Assembly (NCBI RefSeq): GCF_030406905.1
Contig: NZ_CP129137.1
Location: 5,352,001-5,416,000, forward strand
Source: Streptomyces sp. HUAS CB01
GTDB lineage: Bacteria; Actinomycetota; Actinomycetes; Streptomycetales; Streptomycetaceae
Direction of reading: 5' to 3'
Length of the DNA stretch: 64,000 bases
Shown: piece by piece, positions 15,558 to 25,713 of the stretch
How positions within the stretch are numbered: position 1 is the first letter of the stretch
How the letters are laid out: every line of letters starts with the position of its first letter
The notes under the pieces: generated by a model
Told to the model about the DNA's origin: nothing
What the model saw: only the letters and a program-made list of their open reading frames with translations
Database searches by the model: none
Program-made: the position numbers and the translations under genes

Positions 15558-16475
15558 ATGGCCGGTCCCGCGTTCCGCGCCGCCGCCGTCCGAGTGCGCG
15601 TGCCCGCCACCAGCGCCAACCTCGGGCCGGGCTTCGATGCCTTCGGCCTGTCGCTGGGCCTGTACGACGACGTCGTCGTCCGTGTCGCCGACTCCGGGCT
15701 GCACCTCGACATCGCCGGTGAGGGTGCCGGGACGCTGCCGCGTGACGAGAGCCATCTGCTCGTGCGCTCGCTGCGCACGGCCTTCGACCTGCTGGGCGGG
15801 CAGCCGCGCGGCCTCGAGGTCGTCTGCGCGAACCGCATCCCCCACGGCCGCGGGCTCGGTTCCTCGTCGGCCGCCATCTGCGCCGGCATCGTGGCCGCCC
15901 GCGCGGTGACGATAGGCGGCGACGCCAGGCTCGACGACGCGGCGCTGCTGGAGCTCGCCACCGAGATCGAGGGTCACCCCGACAACGTCGCCGCCTGTCT
16001 GCTCGGCGGATTCACCCTCGCCTGGACCGATGCCGGCGCCGCCCGTGCGATCAGGATGGACCCGTCCGCGTCCATCGTTCCGGTGGTTTTCGTGCCGAGC
16101 AGGCCGGTTCTCACCGAGACCGCCCGAGGGCTCCTGCCCCGCACGGTCCCGCACGTCGACGCCGCCGTCAACGCGGGCCGGGCCGCGCTGCTCGTCGAGG
16201 CCCTCACCAGGCGCCCCGAGCTGCTGCTTCCCGCCACCGAGGACCGTCTGCACCAGGAGTACCGCTCCCCGGCGATGCCGCAGAGCGTCGACCTGGTGAA
16301 CCGGCTGCGCGCCGACGGCGTCCCCGCGGTCATCTCCGGTGCGGGCCCCACCGTCCTCGCGCTGGCCGACGACGGCACGGCCGACAAGGTCGCACGGCTG
16401 GCGGGCGACGGCTGGGCGGCCAACAGGCTCGCACTCGACGCCGCGGGAGCGAGCGTGCTCCCGCTCGCTTCGTAG
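15558..16475 (+). CDS. thrB: Homoserine kinase
   Basis: 305 residues, GHMP kinase; phosphorylates homoserine for threonine synthase. N-terminal VPATSANLGPGFDAFGLSL and the ATP loop PHGRGLGSSSAAI (about residues 94-106) are diagnostic; the C-terminal GAGPTVLAL is motif 3. ATG 15558 is 12 bp after AAGGAG, a slightly long spacing. It is separated from hom-thrC by its own 484-bp leader with the GATCA array, so it may be regulated separately. rho follows after a 391-bp leader. Confidence 0.97.
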   Translation: MAGPAFRAAAVRVRVPATSANLGPGFDAFGLSLGLYDDVVVRVADSGLHLDIAGEGAGTLPRDESHLLVRSLRTAFDLLGGQPRGLEVVCANRIPHGRGLGSSSAAICAGIVAARAVTIGGDARLDDAALLELATEIEGHPDNVAACLLGGFTLAWTDAGAARAIRMDPSASIVPVVFVPSRPVLTETARGLLPRTVPHVDAAVNAGRAALLVEALTRRPELLLPATEDRLHQEYRSPAMPQSVDLVNRLRADGVPAVISGAGPTVLALADDGTADKVARLAGDGWAANRLALDAAGASVLPLAS

Positions 16476-16866
16476 CGACACGTGATTGCCGGTGACGGAG
16501 AGGGGGAATGTTTGTTGGAGCCGGTAGTGTTAACCTCAAGTACGCAGCCCACAATCTTGTGGCGCGGTGCTTCGTGTCCCTTTCCGGGACCACCATTCTT
16601 CCGGGAGCCTCCCCAACTGCCTGAGCAGCCTGCCTGAGCAGTTTCGAGCACGCTCCGGAACCGGCACGACACCCCTCGCTTTTCCCGAAGAGAGGGCCGA
16701 GCAGGGGGAACTCGGGCCGGACCTTGCACGTACATCTCTTCCGCCGTACCCCGGCGGACCACCGCCCCGGCTCCGGTCCGCGATCAGAAAGATCGAAGAC
16801 CGCGTCGGACAGCACAACCGGTCGCCGAGCCAGAAGGCCGACGTCCGCTCCAGGGAAGGACCCTTC
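16476..16866 (+). promoter_or_regulatory. Long leader of rho
   Basis: 391 bp between thrB and rho. A possible extended -10 is TGTTAACCT (TAACCT at 16531-16536) without a good -35, which would give a leader of roughly 320 nt. It contains a stem GTCCC-TTTCC-GGGAC near 16575-16590 and a 12-bp tandem repeat CTGCCTGAGCAG at 16617-16628 and 16630-16641. rho genes are often autoregulated by termination in the leader; whether this one is, cannot be read from the sequence. Confidence 0.45.
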
Positions 16867-18867
16867 GTGAGCGACACCACCGATCTGATGGGCGTGACTG
16901 CCGACAACAGTGTCGACACCGCCGCGCCCGCCGCAGGTGCTGCCACTGGCACCACCTCCCGGCGCCGCCGTTCCGGCACCGGCCTCGAGGGCATGGTCCT
17001 GGCCGAGCTCCAGCAGGTCGCTTCGGGCCTCGGTATCAGGGGCACCGCGCGGATGCGCAAGAGCCAGCTGATCGAGGTCATCAAGGAGGCGCAGGCCGCC
17101 GGAGGAGCCCAGGCCAAGGGTGCCGAGGCGGGCGGCGCGGCCGAGACGAAGCCGAAGCGCCGCGCCACCTCCAAGGCCCGTACGGGTGAGGACGGCGCCG
17201 CCGAGCCGAAGGCCGAGTCCCCTGCCGCCCAGCAGCAGATCGACATCCCGGGCCAGCCGGCCAGCGACGATGCCCCGGCGGGCGAGCGCCGTCGCCGCCG
17301 GGCCACCGCTGCCGCGGGCAGCCCGGAGGGCGACGCGGCCAAGGGCGAGCCGAAGGGCGACCTCAAGACCGAGGTCCGGGCCGAGACCAAGACCGAGGCG
17401 CAGCCGGAGGCCAAGGCCGAGGCCGCCACCGAGACCGCCGAGGGCCGCCGGGGCGACGGCCGGCGCGACCGCGGCGAGCGTGGCGACCGCGGTGAGCGCG
17501 GTGGCCGTGACCGTCAGCGCGACCGCCGCGGCGGCAAGGGCGACGACCAGCAGGGCGGCGGCCAGCGCCAGCAGCAGGGCGGCCAGCAGCAGCGGCAGGG
17601 CGGCGGCCCGCAGGACGACTTCGACGACGAGCAGGGCGGACGCCGCGGACGCCGCGGCCGGTACCGCGACCGCCGTGGCCGCCGTGGCCGCGAGGAGTTC
17701 GGCGGCGAGCCGCAGGTCGCCGAGGACGACGTGCTGATCCCCGTCGCGGGCATCCTCGACATCCTCGACAACTACGCGTTCATCCGGACCTCCGGCTACC
17801 TGCCCGGCCCGAACGACGTGTACGTGTCCCTCGCGCAGGTCCGCAAGAACGGTCTGCGCAAGGGTGACCACGTCACCGGCGCGGTCCGGCAGCCCAAGGA
17901 GGGCGAGCGCCGCGAGAAGTTCAACGCGCTGGTCCGTCTGGACTCCGTCAACGGCATGGCGCCCGAATCGGGCCGCGGCCGCCCGGAGTTCAACAAGCTG
18001 ACCCCGCTCTACCCGCAGGACCGGCTCCGTCTGGAGACCGACCCGGGCGTGCTGACCACCCGGATCATCGACCTCGTGTCGCCGATCGGCAAGGGCCAGC
18101 GCGGTCTGATCGTGGCCCCGCCGAAGACCGGCAAGACCATGATCATGCAGGCGGTCGCCAACGCGATCACCCACAACAACCCCGAGTGCCACCTGATGGT
18201 CGTCCTCGTCGACGAGCGTCCGGAAGAGGTCACCGACATGCAGCGGTCGGTGAAGGGCGAGGTCATCTCCTCGACCTTCGACCGCCCGGCCGAGGACCAC
18301 ACCACGGTCGCCGAACTGGCCATCGAGCGCGCCAAGCGTCTCGTCGAGCTGGGTCACGACGTGGTCGTCCTGCTGGACTCCATCACCCGACTGGGCCGTG
18401 CGTACAACCTGGCGGCCCCGGCCTCCGGCCGCATCCTGTCCGGTGGTGTCGACTCGACCGCGCTCTACCCGCCGAAGCGCTTCTTCGGCGCGGCGCGCAA
18501 CATCGAGGACGGCGGCTCGCTGACCATCCTGGCCACCGCGCTGGTCGACACCGGCTCGCGCATGGACGAGGTGATCTTCGAGGAGTTCAAGGGCACCGGC
18601 AACATGGAGCTCAAGCTCGACCGGAAGCTCGCCGACAAGCGCATCTTCCCGGCGGTGGACGTCGACGCGTCCGGTACCCGCAAGGAGGAGATCCTGCTCG
18701 GCGGCGAGGAGCTCGCCATCGTCTGGAAGCTGCGCCGGGTGCTGCACGCGCTCGACTCGCAGCAGGCGATCGAGCTGCTGCTCGACAAGATGAAGCAGAC
18801 CAAGTCGAACGCCGAGTTCCTGCTGCAGATCCAGAAGACGACTCCGGCGCCGGGCAACGGCGACTGA
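16867..18867 (+). CDS. rho: Transcription termination factor Rho, with actinobacterial N-terminal insertion
   Basis: 666 residues from GTG 16867 (GGAAGGA upstream; earlier in-frame starts have no site). Hexameric RNA helicase for factor-dependent termination. Residues about 36-80 are the Rho N-terminal helical domain; about 85-280 are a disordered insertion rich in Arg, Gly, Glu, Gln and Ala typical of high-GC actinobacteria; then the cold-shock-like RNA-binding domain and the RecA-type ATPase with Walker [10 protein letters not shown] (about 417-425), Walker [13 protein letters not shown], and Q/R-loop regions. A strong terminator follows. Confidence 0.97.
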   Translation: MSDTTDLMGVTADNSVDTAAPAAGAATGTTSRRRRSGTGLEGMVLAELQQVASGLGIRGTARMRKSQLIEVIKEAQAAGGAQAKGAEAGGAAETKPKRRATSKARTGEDGAAEPKAESPAAQQQIDIPGQPASDDAPAGERRRRRATAAAGSPEGDAAKGEPKGDLKTEVRAETKTEAQPEAKAEAATETAEGRRGDGRRDRGERGDRGERGGRDRQRDRRGGKGDDQQGGGQRQQQGGQQQRQGGGPQDDFDDEQGGRRGRRGRYRDRRGRRGREEFGGEPQVAEDDVLIPVAGILDILDNYAFIRTSGYLPGPNDVYVSLAQVRKNGLRKGDHVTGAVRQPKEGERREKFNALVRLDSVNGMAPESGRGRPEFNKLTPLYPQDRLRLETDPGVLTTRIIDLVSPIGKGQRGLIVAPPKTGKTMIMQAVANAITHNNPECHLMVVLVDERPEEVTDMQRSVKGEVISSTFDRPAEDHTTVAELAIERAKRLVELGHDVVVLLDSITRLGRAYNLAAPASGRILSGGVDSTALYPPKRFFGAARNIEDGGSLTILATALVDTGSRMDEVIFEEFKGTGNMELKLDRKLADKRIFPAVDVDASGTRKEEILLGGEELAIVWKLRRVLHALDSQQAIELLLDKMKQTKSNAEFLLQIQKTTPAPGNGD

Positions 18868-18887
18868 CGCCGCATCATCGGTTCCCG

Positions 18888-18930
18888 GACCGCCCCGTCA
18901 CCGCGAAGGTGACGGGGCGGTCTCGTTTCT
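18888..18930 (+). terminator. Terminator after rho
   Basis: Perfect 15-bp stem GACCGCCCCGTCACC (18888-18902) with GGTGACGGGGCGGTC (18908-18922), loop GCGAA, then TCGTTTCT. Strong intrinsic terminator shape. Confidence 0.9.
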
Positions 18931-18952
18931 CCGGGGACCACACCGTCCACTG

Positions 18953-18970
18953 GTCAACCGTCAGTTGACA
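18953..18970. promoter_or_regulatory. Inverted repeat containing TTGACA before the protease gene
   Basis: GTCAAC-CGTCA-GTTGAC (18953-18969 with one flanking base) is a perfect 6-bp inverted repeat whose right arm forms TTGACA (18965-18970). No good -10 sits 17 bp downstream. It is a candidate operator overlapping a -35 for the secreted protease. Confidence 0.4.
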
Positions 18971-19140
18971 CACGTATCATCGGCGCATCCGGGTGGGGGG
19001 GATTCCACTGCGCGGCACCAGCCGAGGCCGGGGGGCCTCTTGAGGCGTGCTGCCCACAAAGCCAGCTGTGCCCCACCGTTACCAGAGATTCCTCCGGTGG
19101 GGCGGTCGCGCTCTGCCGGTTCTACCCAAGGGGTTACCGA

Positions 19141-20940
19141 GTGCAGATACGCACCCGCGGTGGCCGGCACAAGCGCCGCATGAGACTCGCGGTACCCGCT
19201 GTCGCCGCCATCGTCGCGCTGACCGGCGCCGGCATCGCGATATCGGGCTCCGGGTCCGCCGAGGCCGGCGAGGCACCGCAGATCACCGCCGAGTCGCAGA
19301 AGCCCGTCCAGCCGTCGCAGGGCGAGCTCCGGGGACGCGTGGTCGCGGCCATGAAGGCCGATGCGAAGAACGAGCGGTCCCTCATCGAGCAGCCCGACTC
19401 CGCCGCCACGAGCGACACCCGCAGCGCGCCGAGCACCCGCATCATCGGTGGTTCCACGACCACCATCTCCACCGCGCCCTGGATGGCGCAGCTCCACTTC
19501 TCCGACGCGGACGGCAGCTACTTCTGCGGCGGTGTGGTGATCGCCCCGACGAAGGTCGCCACCGCGGCGCACTGCGTCAAGGGCATCAAGTGGTACCAGG
19601 ACGGCGCGGTCGTCGTCGGCACCGACCAGATGCCGACCCAGAACACCGACGGCTCGTGGGACTTCCACGGCGGCACGGTGCTCGGCGCCTACCGCCAGTG
19701 GAACCACCCGCAGTACAGCCCGTACACGATCGACAACGACGTGGCCGTGCTGACGCTGACCTCGTCGGTCCCGTCCACCGTCAAGACGCTGCCGCTCGCG
19801 CAGCCGACCGACTCCGCGCTGTACCAGGCCGGCCGTGACGGCAAGGTGTACGGCTGGGGCCGCACCAGCTCCACCAACCCCAACAGCGCCTCGCAGACGC
19901 TGAAGGTGGCCGACGCCGACATCGTCGCCGACACCTCCTGTGCCGCCGCGTACCCCGACGGCTTCATCAAGGGCCACATGGTGTGCGCGGGCGCCCCGCC
20001 CACCGGCGACGACGCCACCAGCGAGACCACCTGCAACGGTGACTCCGGCGGCCCGCTGGTCGTCGGCGGCAAGCTCGCCGGCATCGTCTCCTGGGGCGAC
20101 GAGAACTGCTCGGCCGAGGGCAAGTACGGCGTGTACGCCAAGGCGACCACGTACTCCGCGCCGATCCAGTCTCGCGTCGACGACGCCAACTGGAGCAGCG
20201 ACCACACCGCGGACCTGCTCGCCCGCCGTGCCTCGGACAGCTCGCTGTTCAGCTGGCACTCCAAGGTGACGAGCCTCGCCCGCACCCACAACCTGGGCAA
20301 CTTCGGCGGCGTCAACCTGCTCGTCCAGACCGACCTGGACCAGGACGACTACGAGGACCTGCTCTACCGCGTCGGCAACGGCGACGTCTACTGGGACCAC
20401 TACGTGCCCGGTCCCGGCGGCACCGAGGGCGACTGGGCGTTCAAGCTCGTGGCCAAGGGCTGGGGCAAGCACAAGCAGATCGTCGCCCCCGGTGACGTGA
20501 CCGGCGACGAGCTGCCCGACATGCTCGCGGTCGACTCCACCGGCACCATGCGCGTGTACCCCGGCAAGGGCAACGGCGGCTTCGCCGCGCCGATCGCCGT
20601 CGGCACGGGCTGGGGATCGTTCACGATGGTCCGCGGTCACGGTGACTTCACCGCCGACGGCAAGGCCGACATCTTCGCCCGCAAGAGCGACGGCAAGACC
20701 TACCTCTACAAGGGCACGGGTGTCGCGACCAAGCCGTGGGCGGCCCCCGTCCTGGTCGGCGCCTTCGGCAGCATGAACGCGATCGTCACCACCGGCGACG
20801 TCAACAGCGACGGCCACGCCGACGTGATGACCCGCGACACCACCGGCAAGCTCTGGCTCTACCCGGGCAAGGGCAACGGCGGCTTCAACGCCCGCGTCGC
20901 GTTCGGCACCGGCTGGCAGGCGTACAACCTGTTCGGCTGA
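19141..20940 (+). CDS. Secreted trypsin-like serine protease with FG-GAP/VCBS repeat domain
   Basis: 599 residues from GTG 19141 (AAGGGG upstream). A Sec signal peptide (about 1-40: RR, hydrophobic core, then ASEAGE-like region) and a pro-segment precede an S1 protease domain starting near IIGGSTT (about 100). Catalytic His in ATAAHCVKG (about 143), Asp in IDNDVAVLTL, Ser in CNGDSGGPLV (about 302). From about residue 355 the chain carries FG-GAP repeats (DVTGDELPDMLAVDSTG, DFTADGKADIFARKSDG, DVNSDGHADVMTRDTTG) with calcium-type loops. It acts outside the cell; substrate unknown. Confidence 0.93.
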   Translation: MQIRTRGGRHKRRMRLAVPAVAAIVALTGAGIAISGSGSAEAGEAPQITAESQKPVQPSQGELRGRVVAAMKADAKNERSLIEQPDSAATSDTRSAPSTRIIGGSTTTISTAPWMAQLHFSDADGSYFCGGVVIAPTKVATAAHCVKGIKWYQDGAVVVGTDQMPTQNTDGSWDFHGGTVLGAYRQWNHPQYSPYTIDNDVAVLTLTSSVPSTVKTLPLAQPTDSALYQAGRDGKVYGWGRTSSTNPNSASQTLKVADADIVADTSCAAAYPDGFIKGHMVCAGAPPTGDDATSETTCNGDSGGPLVVGGKLAGIVSWGDENCSAEGKYGVYAKATTYSAPIQSRVDDANWSSDHTADLLARRASDSSLFSWHSKVTSLARTHNLGNFGGVNLLVQTDLDQDDYEDLLYRVGNGDVYWDHYVPGPGGTEGDWAFKLVAKGWGKHKQIVAPGDVTGDELPDMLAVDSTGTMRVYPGKGNGGFAAPIAVGTGWGSFTMVRGHGDFTADGKADIFARKSDGKTYLYKGTGVATKPWAAPVLVGAFGSMNAIVTTGDVNSDGHADVMTRDTTGKLWLYPGKGNGGFNARVAFGTGWQAYNLFG

Positions 20941-20976
20941 TCCGACCAGGGCACAAACCAGAACAGATCAGGCGCA

Positions 20977-21126
20977 CGTCGCCGGGTGTGATGGGACCTT
21001 CACCACACGCCCCGGCGACGGGCCACGGCGGCAGGGGCCCACGGCCCGCACCGCCCGCCGGATCGAAGACGCAGGTCACCAAGGGTCTGTGCGCACCGAT
21101 ACCCACTCGGTGCGCACAGACCCTTC
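20977..21126 (+). terminator. Two terminator stem-loops after the protease gene
   Basis: First, CGTCGCCGGG and CCCGGCGACG (about 20977-21020) form a GC stem with an interrupted lower part. Second, a perfect 19-bp stem pairs 21081-21099 with 21107-21125 (AAGGGTCTGTGCGCACCGA and its complement) around a 7-nt loop. The second is one of the strongest hairpins in the window. Confidence 0.85.
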
Positions 21127-21281
21127 TTCATGCGCCTCTCATGGACCTCTTAGGAGCCCGTGCAACCCTTCTTGCCCCTCGCCGGTCTCACAGGTGGAGT
21201 AACAAAGCTTGACAGGGTGGACGAAACCGTGCCTGAAGACCCTGGCCGGGGGTAACGGGACCTACGAGGACTTGAGGAGCT

Positions 21282-22370
21282 ATGGCGGACCAGAGCAAGG
21301 GCCGAATACGTGGCACGGGCAATCGCCGTAAGCCGCCCACCGCGCGGCGCCGCGCCGCGACGCTCGCCGCGTGGTCCGCGGCCGGGCTCGTGCTCGTCGG
21401 GGGATCGGGACTCGGCTGGGTCTACCTCAAGCTCAACGACAACATCCAGGGCGTCGACATCACCAGCCAGCTCGGCACCGACCGCCCCGACGACGTCGAC
21501 AACGGCTCCATGGACATCCTCGTCCTCGGCTCCGACTCCCGCGCCGGCGCGAACGGCGAGTACGGAAGGGACGAGGGCGGCGCCCGCTCCGACACGGCGA
21601 TGATCGTGCACATCTACGAGGGCCACCGGAAGGCCGCCGTCGTCTCCGTGCCCCGCGACACCCTGATCGACCGGCCCCGCTGCACCGACGGCCGGGGCGG
21701 CAGCGTCCCCGGCGAGCGCCGCGCCATGTTCAACACGGCGTACGAGGTCGGCGGCCCGGCCTGTGCGGTGAAGACCGTCGAGAAGATCTCCGGCATCCGC
21801 ATGGACCACTACATGGAGGTCGACTTCACCGGCTTCAAGAAGCTCGTGGACGAGCTCGGCGGCGTGGACGTCACCACGACCGAGGCGATCCGCGACTCCA
21901 AGAGCCACCTCGACCTCGAGCCGGGCACGCACACCCTCAGCGGAGAGCAGGCCCTCGGGCTGGTGCGCACCCGCAAGGCCGTCGGCAACGGCAGCGACCT
22001 CGGCCGGATCCAGCTGCAGCAGGCCTTCATCAAGGCACTGATCCAGCAGGTCAAGGACGTCGGCGTGTTCGGGAACCCGAAGAAGCTGTACGACCTCGCC
22101 GACACCGCCACGAAGGCGATCACCCCGGACTCCGAGCTCGACTCCGTCCAGGAGCTCATCGGCTTCGCGAACGGACTGAAGGGCCTCGGCGCCGAGGACA
22201 TCCAGATGATCACCATGCCGGTGGACTACGACAAGCGGGACCCGAACCGCGTCGCGCCCCTGGAGAAGCAGGGCGCGCAGGTCTGGGCGGCGCTGCGCAA
22301 CGACCTGCCCATCCCCGCCTCCGCCACCAAGGGCACCGCCGACGGACAGGCCGAGGGCATCGTGAAGTAG
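21282..22370 (+). CDS. LytR-CpsA-Psr (LCP) family cell-wall polymer ligase
   Basis: 362 residues from ATG 21282. A basic cytoplasmic tail (about 1-27), one membrane helix (about 28-48), then the extracellular LCP domain: [22 protein letters not shown] with the catalytic Arg/Asp set, [10 protein letters not shown], and [19 protein letters not shown] enzymes transfer teichoic acid or other glycopolymers from lipid carriers to peptidoglycan. A TTGACA at 21209 lacks an obvious -10. The WecA-type transferase at 28465 could supply lipid-linked substrate. Confidence 0.93.
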   Translation: MADQSKGRIRGTGNRRKPPTARRRAATLAAWSAAGLVLVGGSGLGWVYLKLNDNIQGVDITSQLGTDRPDDVDNGSMDILVLGSDSRAGANGEYGRDEGGARSDTAMIVHIYEGHRKAAVVSVPRDTLIDRPRCTDGRGGSVPGERRAMFNTAYEVGGPACAVKTVEKISGIRMDHYMEVDFTGFKKLVDELGGVDVTTTEAIRDSKSHLDLEPGTHTLSGEQALGLVRTRKAVGNGSDLGRIQLQQAFIKALIQQVKDVGVFGNPKKLYDLADTATKAITPDSELDSVQELIGFANGLKGLGAEDIQMITMPVDYDKRDPNRVAPLEKQGAQVWAALRNDLPIPASATKGTADGQAEGIVK

Positions 22371-22570
22371 CGGGTGCCGCCCCGGGCGCGGCGCCCCCGC
22401 GGTGCGGGCCGGGGCGGGCGTGGGGCAGGGCCCGGCCGCCGGGAATACCCGGCCCTGACCCCCGGTTTTGGGAGATACGGCCGGTCCTGGCAGACTGGTA
22501 CGTCGGTCCCGGTTCACGTGCGCGCATCCCGCGCGTGCGACCCGGCACCCTCCCGAAACTAGGAGAAACC

Positions 22571-22795
22571 TTGAAGCGCGACATCCACCCCGAGTACGTC
22601 GAGACCCAGGTGAGCTGCACCTGCGGCGCGTCGTTCACCACCCGCAGCACGATCCAGGGCGGCAACATCCGCGCCGAGGTCTGCTCCGAGTGCCACCCGT
22701 TCTACACGGGCAAGCAGAAGATCCTCGACACCGGTGGCCGTGTGGCCCGCTTCGAGGCCCGCTTCGGCAAGGCTGCCGGCTCCGCCAAGAAGTAG
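22571..22795 (+). CDS. rpmE: 50S ribosomal protein L31, zinc-containing type
   Basis: 74 residues from TTG 22571 with AGGAG just upstream. It retains the zinc-binding cysteines (CTC near residue 16-18 and CSEC near 37-40), so it is the C+ paralogue. These forms are normally replaced by C- L31 under zinc limitation through Zur. It is followed by prfA after 105 bp, as in other Streptomyces. Confidence 0.95.
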   Translation: MKRDIHPEYVETQVSCTCGASFTTRSTIQGGNIRAEVCSECHPFYTGKQKILDTGGRVARFEARFGKAAGSAKK

Positions 22796-22900
22796 CGAGC
22801 CACTGCGCCGGTCTTCGGCTGCCCCTGTGCGGGCGGCCGGGACCGGCGCTTTGCCGTCTCTCCCGCAGCCACCCAGCCGTACGAAAACCAGGAGCCTCCG

Positions 22901-23974
22901 ATGTTCGAAGCGGTCGAGGAACTGGTCGGCGAGCACGCCGACCTCGAGAAGCAGCTCGCCGACCCTTCGGTCCACGCCGATCAGGCGAACGCGCGCAAGC
23001 TCAACAAGCGGTACGCCGAGCTGACCCCGATCGTCGGCACCTACCGCTCCTGGAAGCAGACCGGGGACGACATCGGGACGGCCCGCGAACTCGCCGCGGA
23101 CGACCCCGACTTCGCCGCCGAGGTCAAGGTGCTGGAGAAGCAGCGCGAGGAGCTCACCGAGAAGCTGCGACTGCTGCTGGTGCCCCGCGACCCCAGCGAC
23201 GACAAGGACGTCATCCTGGAGATCAAGGCGGGCGCGGGCGGTGACGAGTCGGCGCTGTTCGCCGGCGACCTGCTGCGGATGTACCTCCGCTACGCCGAGC
23301 GCGTCGGCTGGAAGACCGAGATCATCGACGCCACCGAGTCCGAGCTCGGCGGCTACAAGGACGTCCAGGTCGCCGTGAAGCTCAAGGGCAACGCGACCCC
23401 CGAGCCCGGTCAGGGCGTCTGGGCACGGCTGAAGTACGAGGGCGGGGTGCACCGGGTGCAGCGCGTCCCCGCGACCGAGTCCCAGGGCCGGATCCACACC
23501 TCCGCCGCCGGCGTCCTCGTGACCCCGGAGGCCGAGGAGATCGACGTGGAGATCAACCCCAACGATCTGCGCATCGACGTCTACCGCTCCTCGGGCCCCG
23601 GCGGCCAGTCCGTCAACACCACGGACTCCGCCGTGCGCATCACGCACATCCCGACCGGAGTCGTCGCCTCCTGCCAGAACGAGAAGAGCCAGCTCCAGAA
23701 CAAGGAGCAGGCGATGCGTATCCTGCGCTCCAGGCTTCTCGCGGCGGCCCAGGAGGCGGCGGAGCAGGAAGCGGCGGACGCCCGCCGCAGCCAGGTCCGC
23801 ACGGTCGACCGCTCCGAGAAGATCCGTACGTACAACTTCCCGGAAAACCGGATCTCGGACCACCGCGTCGGCTTCAAGGCGTACAACTTGGACCAGGTGC
23901 TCGACGGGGAACTGGACGCCGTGATCCAGGCCTGCGTCGACGCCGACTCCGCCGCGAAGCTCGCTGCGGCGTAG
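22901..23974 (+). CDS. prfA: Peptide chain release factor 1
   Basis: 357 residues; releases peptides at UAA and UAG codons. The GGQ motif (residues 234-236, in [15 protein letters not shown]) is present, as is the anticodon-like PxT region [15 protein letters not shown] upstream. ATG 22901 follows CAGGAGCC. The next gene, prmC, methylates the GGQ glutamine, so the pair is functionally matched. Confidence 0.97.
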   Translation: MFEAVEELVGEHADLEKQLADPSVHADQANARKLNKRYAELTPIVGTYRSWKQTGDDIGTARELAADDPDFAAEVKVLEKQREELTEKLRLLLVPRDPSDDKDVILEIKAGAGGDESALFAGDLLRMYLRYAERVGWKTEIIDATESELGGYKDVQVAVKLKGNATPEPGQGVWARLKYEGGVHRVQRVPATESQGRIHTSAAGVLVTPEAEEIDVEINPNDLRIDVYRSSGPGGQSVNTTDSAVRITHIPTGVVASCQNEKSQLQNKEQAMRILRSRLLAAAQEAAEQEAADARRSQVRTVDRSEKIRTYNFPENRISDHRVGFKAYNLDQVLDGELDAVIQACVDADSAAKLAAA

Positions 23975-24016
23975 CCGCGAAACCACGAACAGCCCCGCCC
24001 AGCCCGGAGGATCAGC

Positions 24017-24898
24017 GTGCAGTCGCTCCCCGGGGGACGACCCCGGTACCCCCGCTCCTTGCTGCTTGCCGAGGTGGCCCAGGCCACCCAGCGGCTGGCC
24101 GACGCCGGCGTGCCCTCACCGCGCTTCGACGCCGAGGAACTCGCCGCCTTCGTCCACGGCGTCAAGCGCGGCGAACTGCACCTGGTCAAGGACGCGGACT
24201 TCGACGCCCGCTACTGGGAGGCCGTCGCCCGCCGTGAGGCCCGCGAGCCGCTGCAGCACATCACCGGACGCGCCTTCTTCCGCTACCTGGAGCTCCAGGT
24301 CGGCCCCGGCGTCTTCGTGCCGCGGCCCGAGACCGAGTCCGTCGTCGGCTGGGCCATAGACGCGGTGCGCGCGATGGACGTCGTGGAGCCGCTCGTCGTC
24401 GACCTGTGCTCCGGCTCGGGCGCCATCGCCCTGGCGATCGCCCAGGAGGTGCCGCGCTCCCGCGTGCACGCCGTGGAACTGTCCGACGACGCGATCGGCT
24501 GGACGCGGAAGAACGCCCAGGGGTCCAGGGTCACCGTCCACCACGGAGACGCCCTCGCCGCCCTCCCTGAGCTCGACGGCCAGGTCGACCTGGTCATCTC
24601 CAACCCGCCGTACATCCCGCTGACCGAGTGGGAGTACGTGGCGCCCGAGGCACGTGACCACGACCCCCAGATGGCCCTCTTCTCCGGTGAGGACGGCCTC
24701 GACACCATCCGCGGCATCGAGCGCACCGCACACCGGCTGCTGCGCCCGGGCGGTCTCGTCGTCGTCGAGCACGCCGACACCCAGGGCGGTCAGGTGCCCT
24801 GGATCTTCAACGAGGAGGCGGGCTGGGCGGACGCGGCCGACCACCCCGACCTGAACAACCGCCCGCGCTTCGCGACGGCCCGCAAGGCCCTGCCATGA
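24017..24898 (+). CDS. prmC: Release factor glutamine methyltransferase
   Basis: 293 residues from GTG 24017 (GGAGGAT upstream). SAM-dependent N5-glutamine methyltransferase acting on RF1 and RF2. SAM-binding motif VVDLCSGSGAIALA (about residues 130-143) and the catalytic NPPY at 196-199 are clear; the N-terminal helical domain carries RRGEL-like and PLQHITGRAFF motifs. It is 42 bp after prfA. Confidence 0.95.
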   Translation: MQSLPGGRPRYPRSLLLAEVAQATQRLADAGVPSPRFDAEELAAFVHGVKRGELHLVKDADFDARYWEAVARREAREPLQHITGRAFFRYLELQVGPGVFVPRPETESVVGWAIDAVRAMDVVEPLVVDLCSGSGAIALAIAQEVPRSRVHAVELSDDAIGWTRKNAQGSRVTVHHGDALAALPELDGQVDLVISNPPYIPLTEWEYVAPEARDHDPQMALFSGEDGLDTIRGIERTAHRLLRPGGLVVVEHADTQGGQVPWIFNEEAGWADAADHPDLNNRPRFATARKALP

Positions 24899-25037
24899 GG
24901 GGGACCGCGCGGGGGTCCCGGACCGCCCGGGACCGCGCACGACCGGCCGTCGACGCGCGCCCGAGCGCCTCGGTGGGGGTCCTCCCGGCCGGCGGCCGGG
25001 CGAAGTACCGAGTGACCGAGAACGAGGAGGCCCGCTG

Positions 25038-25685
25038 ATGGCACGGCGATACGACTGCAACGACGCGACGGACCGCACCACCGGCCTGCGGGAAGCCGCC
25101 TCGGCCGTCCGCCGCGGCGAGCTCGTCGTGCTGCCCACCGACACCGTCTACGGCATCGGCGCGGACGCGTTCAGCTCCGAGGCCGTCGCCGAGCTGCTGT
25201 CGGCCAAGGGACGCGGCCGCAACATGCCCACGCCGGTCCTCATCGGCTCCCCGAACACGCTCCACGGCCTGGTGACCGACTTCTCCGAGCAGGCGTGGGA
25301 GCTCGTCGACGCGTTCTGGCCGGGCGCGCTGACGCTCGTCGCCCGCCACCAGCCGTCCCTGCAGTGGGACCTCGGGGACACCCGCGGCACCGTCGCCATC
25401 CGCATGCCGCTGCACCCGGTCGCGATCGAGCTCCTCACCGAGGTCGGCCCCATGGCCGTGTCGTCCGCGAACCTGACGGGACACCCGGCGCCCGAGACCT
25501 GCGACGCCGCGCAGGACATGCTCGGCGACTCGGTCTCCGTGTACCTCGACGGCGGCGCGACCCCCGGCAACGTGCCGTCCTCGATCGTCGACGTCACCGG
25601 CAAGGTGCCGGTCCTGCTGCGCGCGGGTGCCCTGGAGGCGGACGAGCTCCGCAAGGTTGTACCCGACCTCGAGGTGGCGCCGTGA
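25038..25685 (+). CDS. tsaC: L-threonylcarbamoyladenylate synthase (Sua5/YrdC/TsaC)
   Basis: 215 residues; makes threonylcarbamoyl-AMP from threonine, bicarbonate and ATP for the t6A37 modification of ANN-decoding tRNAs. ATG 25038 follows GAGGAGG. Family motifs: VVLPTDTVYGIGADA, WPGALTLV, GTVAIRMP, AVSSANLTG. It has the short form without the Sua5 C-terminal domain. The phosphatase-like gene follows after 28 bp. Confidence 0.93.
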   Translation: MARRYDCNDATDRTTGLREAASAVRRGELVVLPTDTVYGIGADAFSSEAVAELLSAKGRGRNMPTPVLIGSPNTLHGLVTDFSEQAWELVDAFWPGALTLVARHQPSLQWDLGDTRGTVAIRMPLHPVAIELLTEVGPMAVSSANLTGHPAPETCDAAQDMLGDSVSVYLDGGATPGNVPSSIVDVTGKVPVLLRAGALEADELRKVVPDLEVAP

Positions 25686-25713
25686 CCGGAGCGAACAGCC
25701 GGGGGCCGGCACA

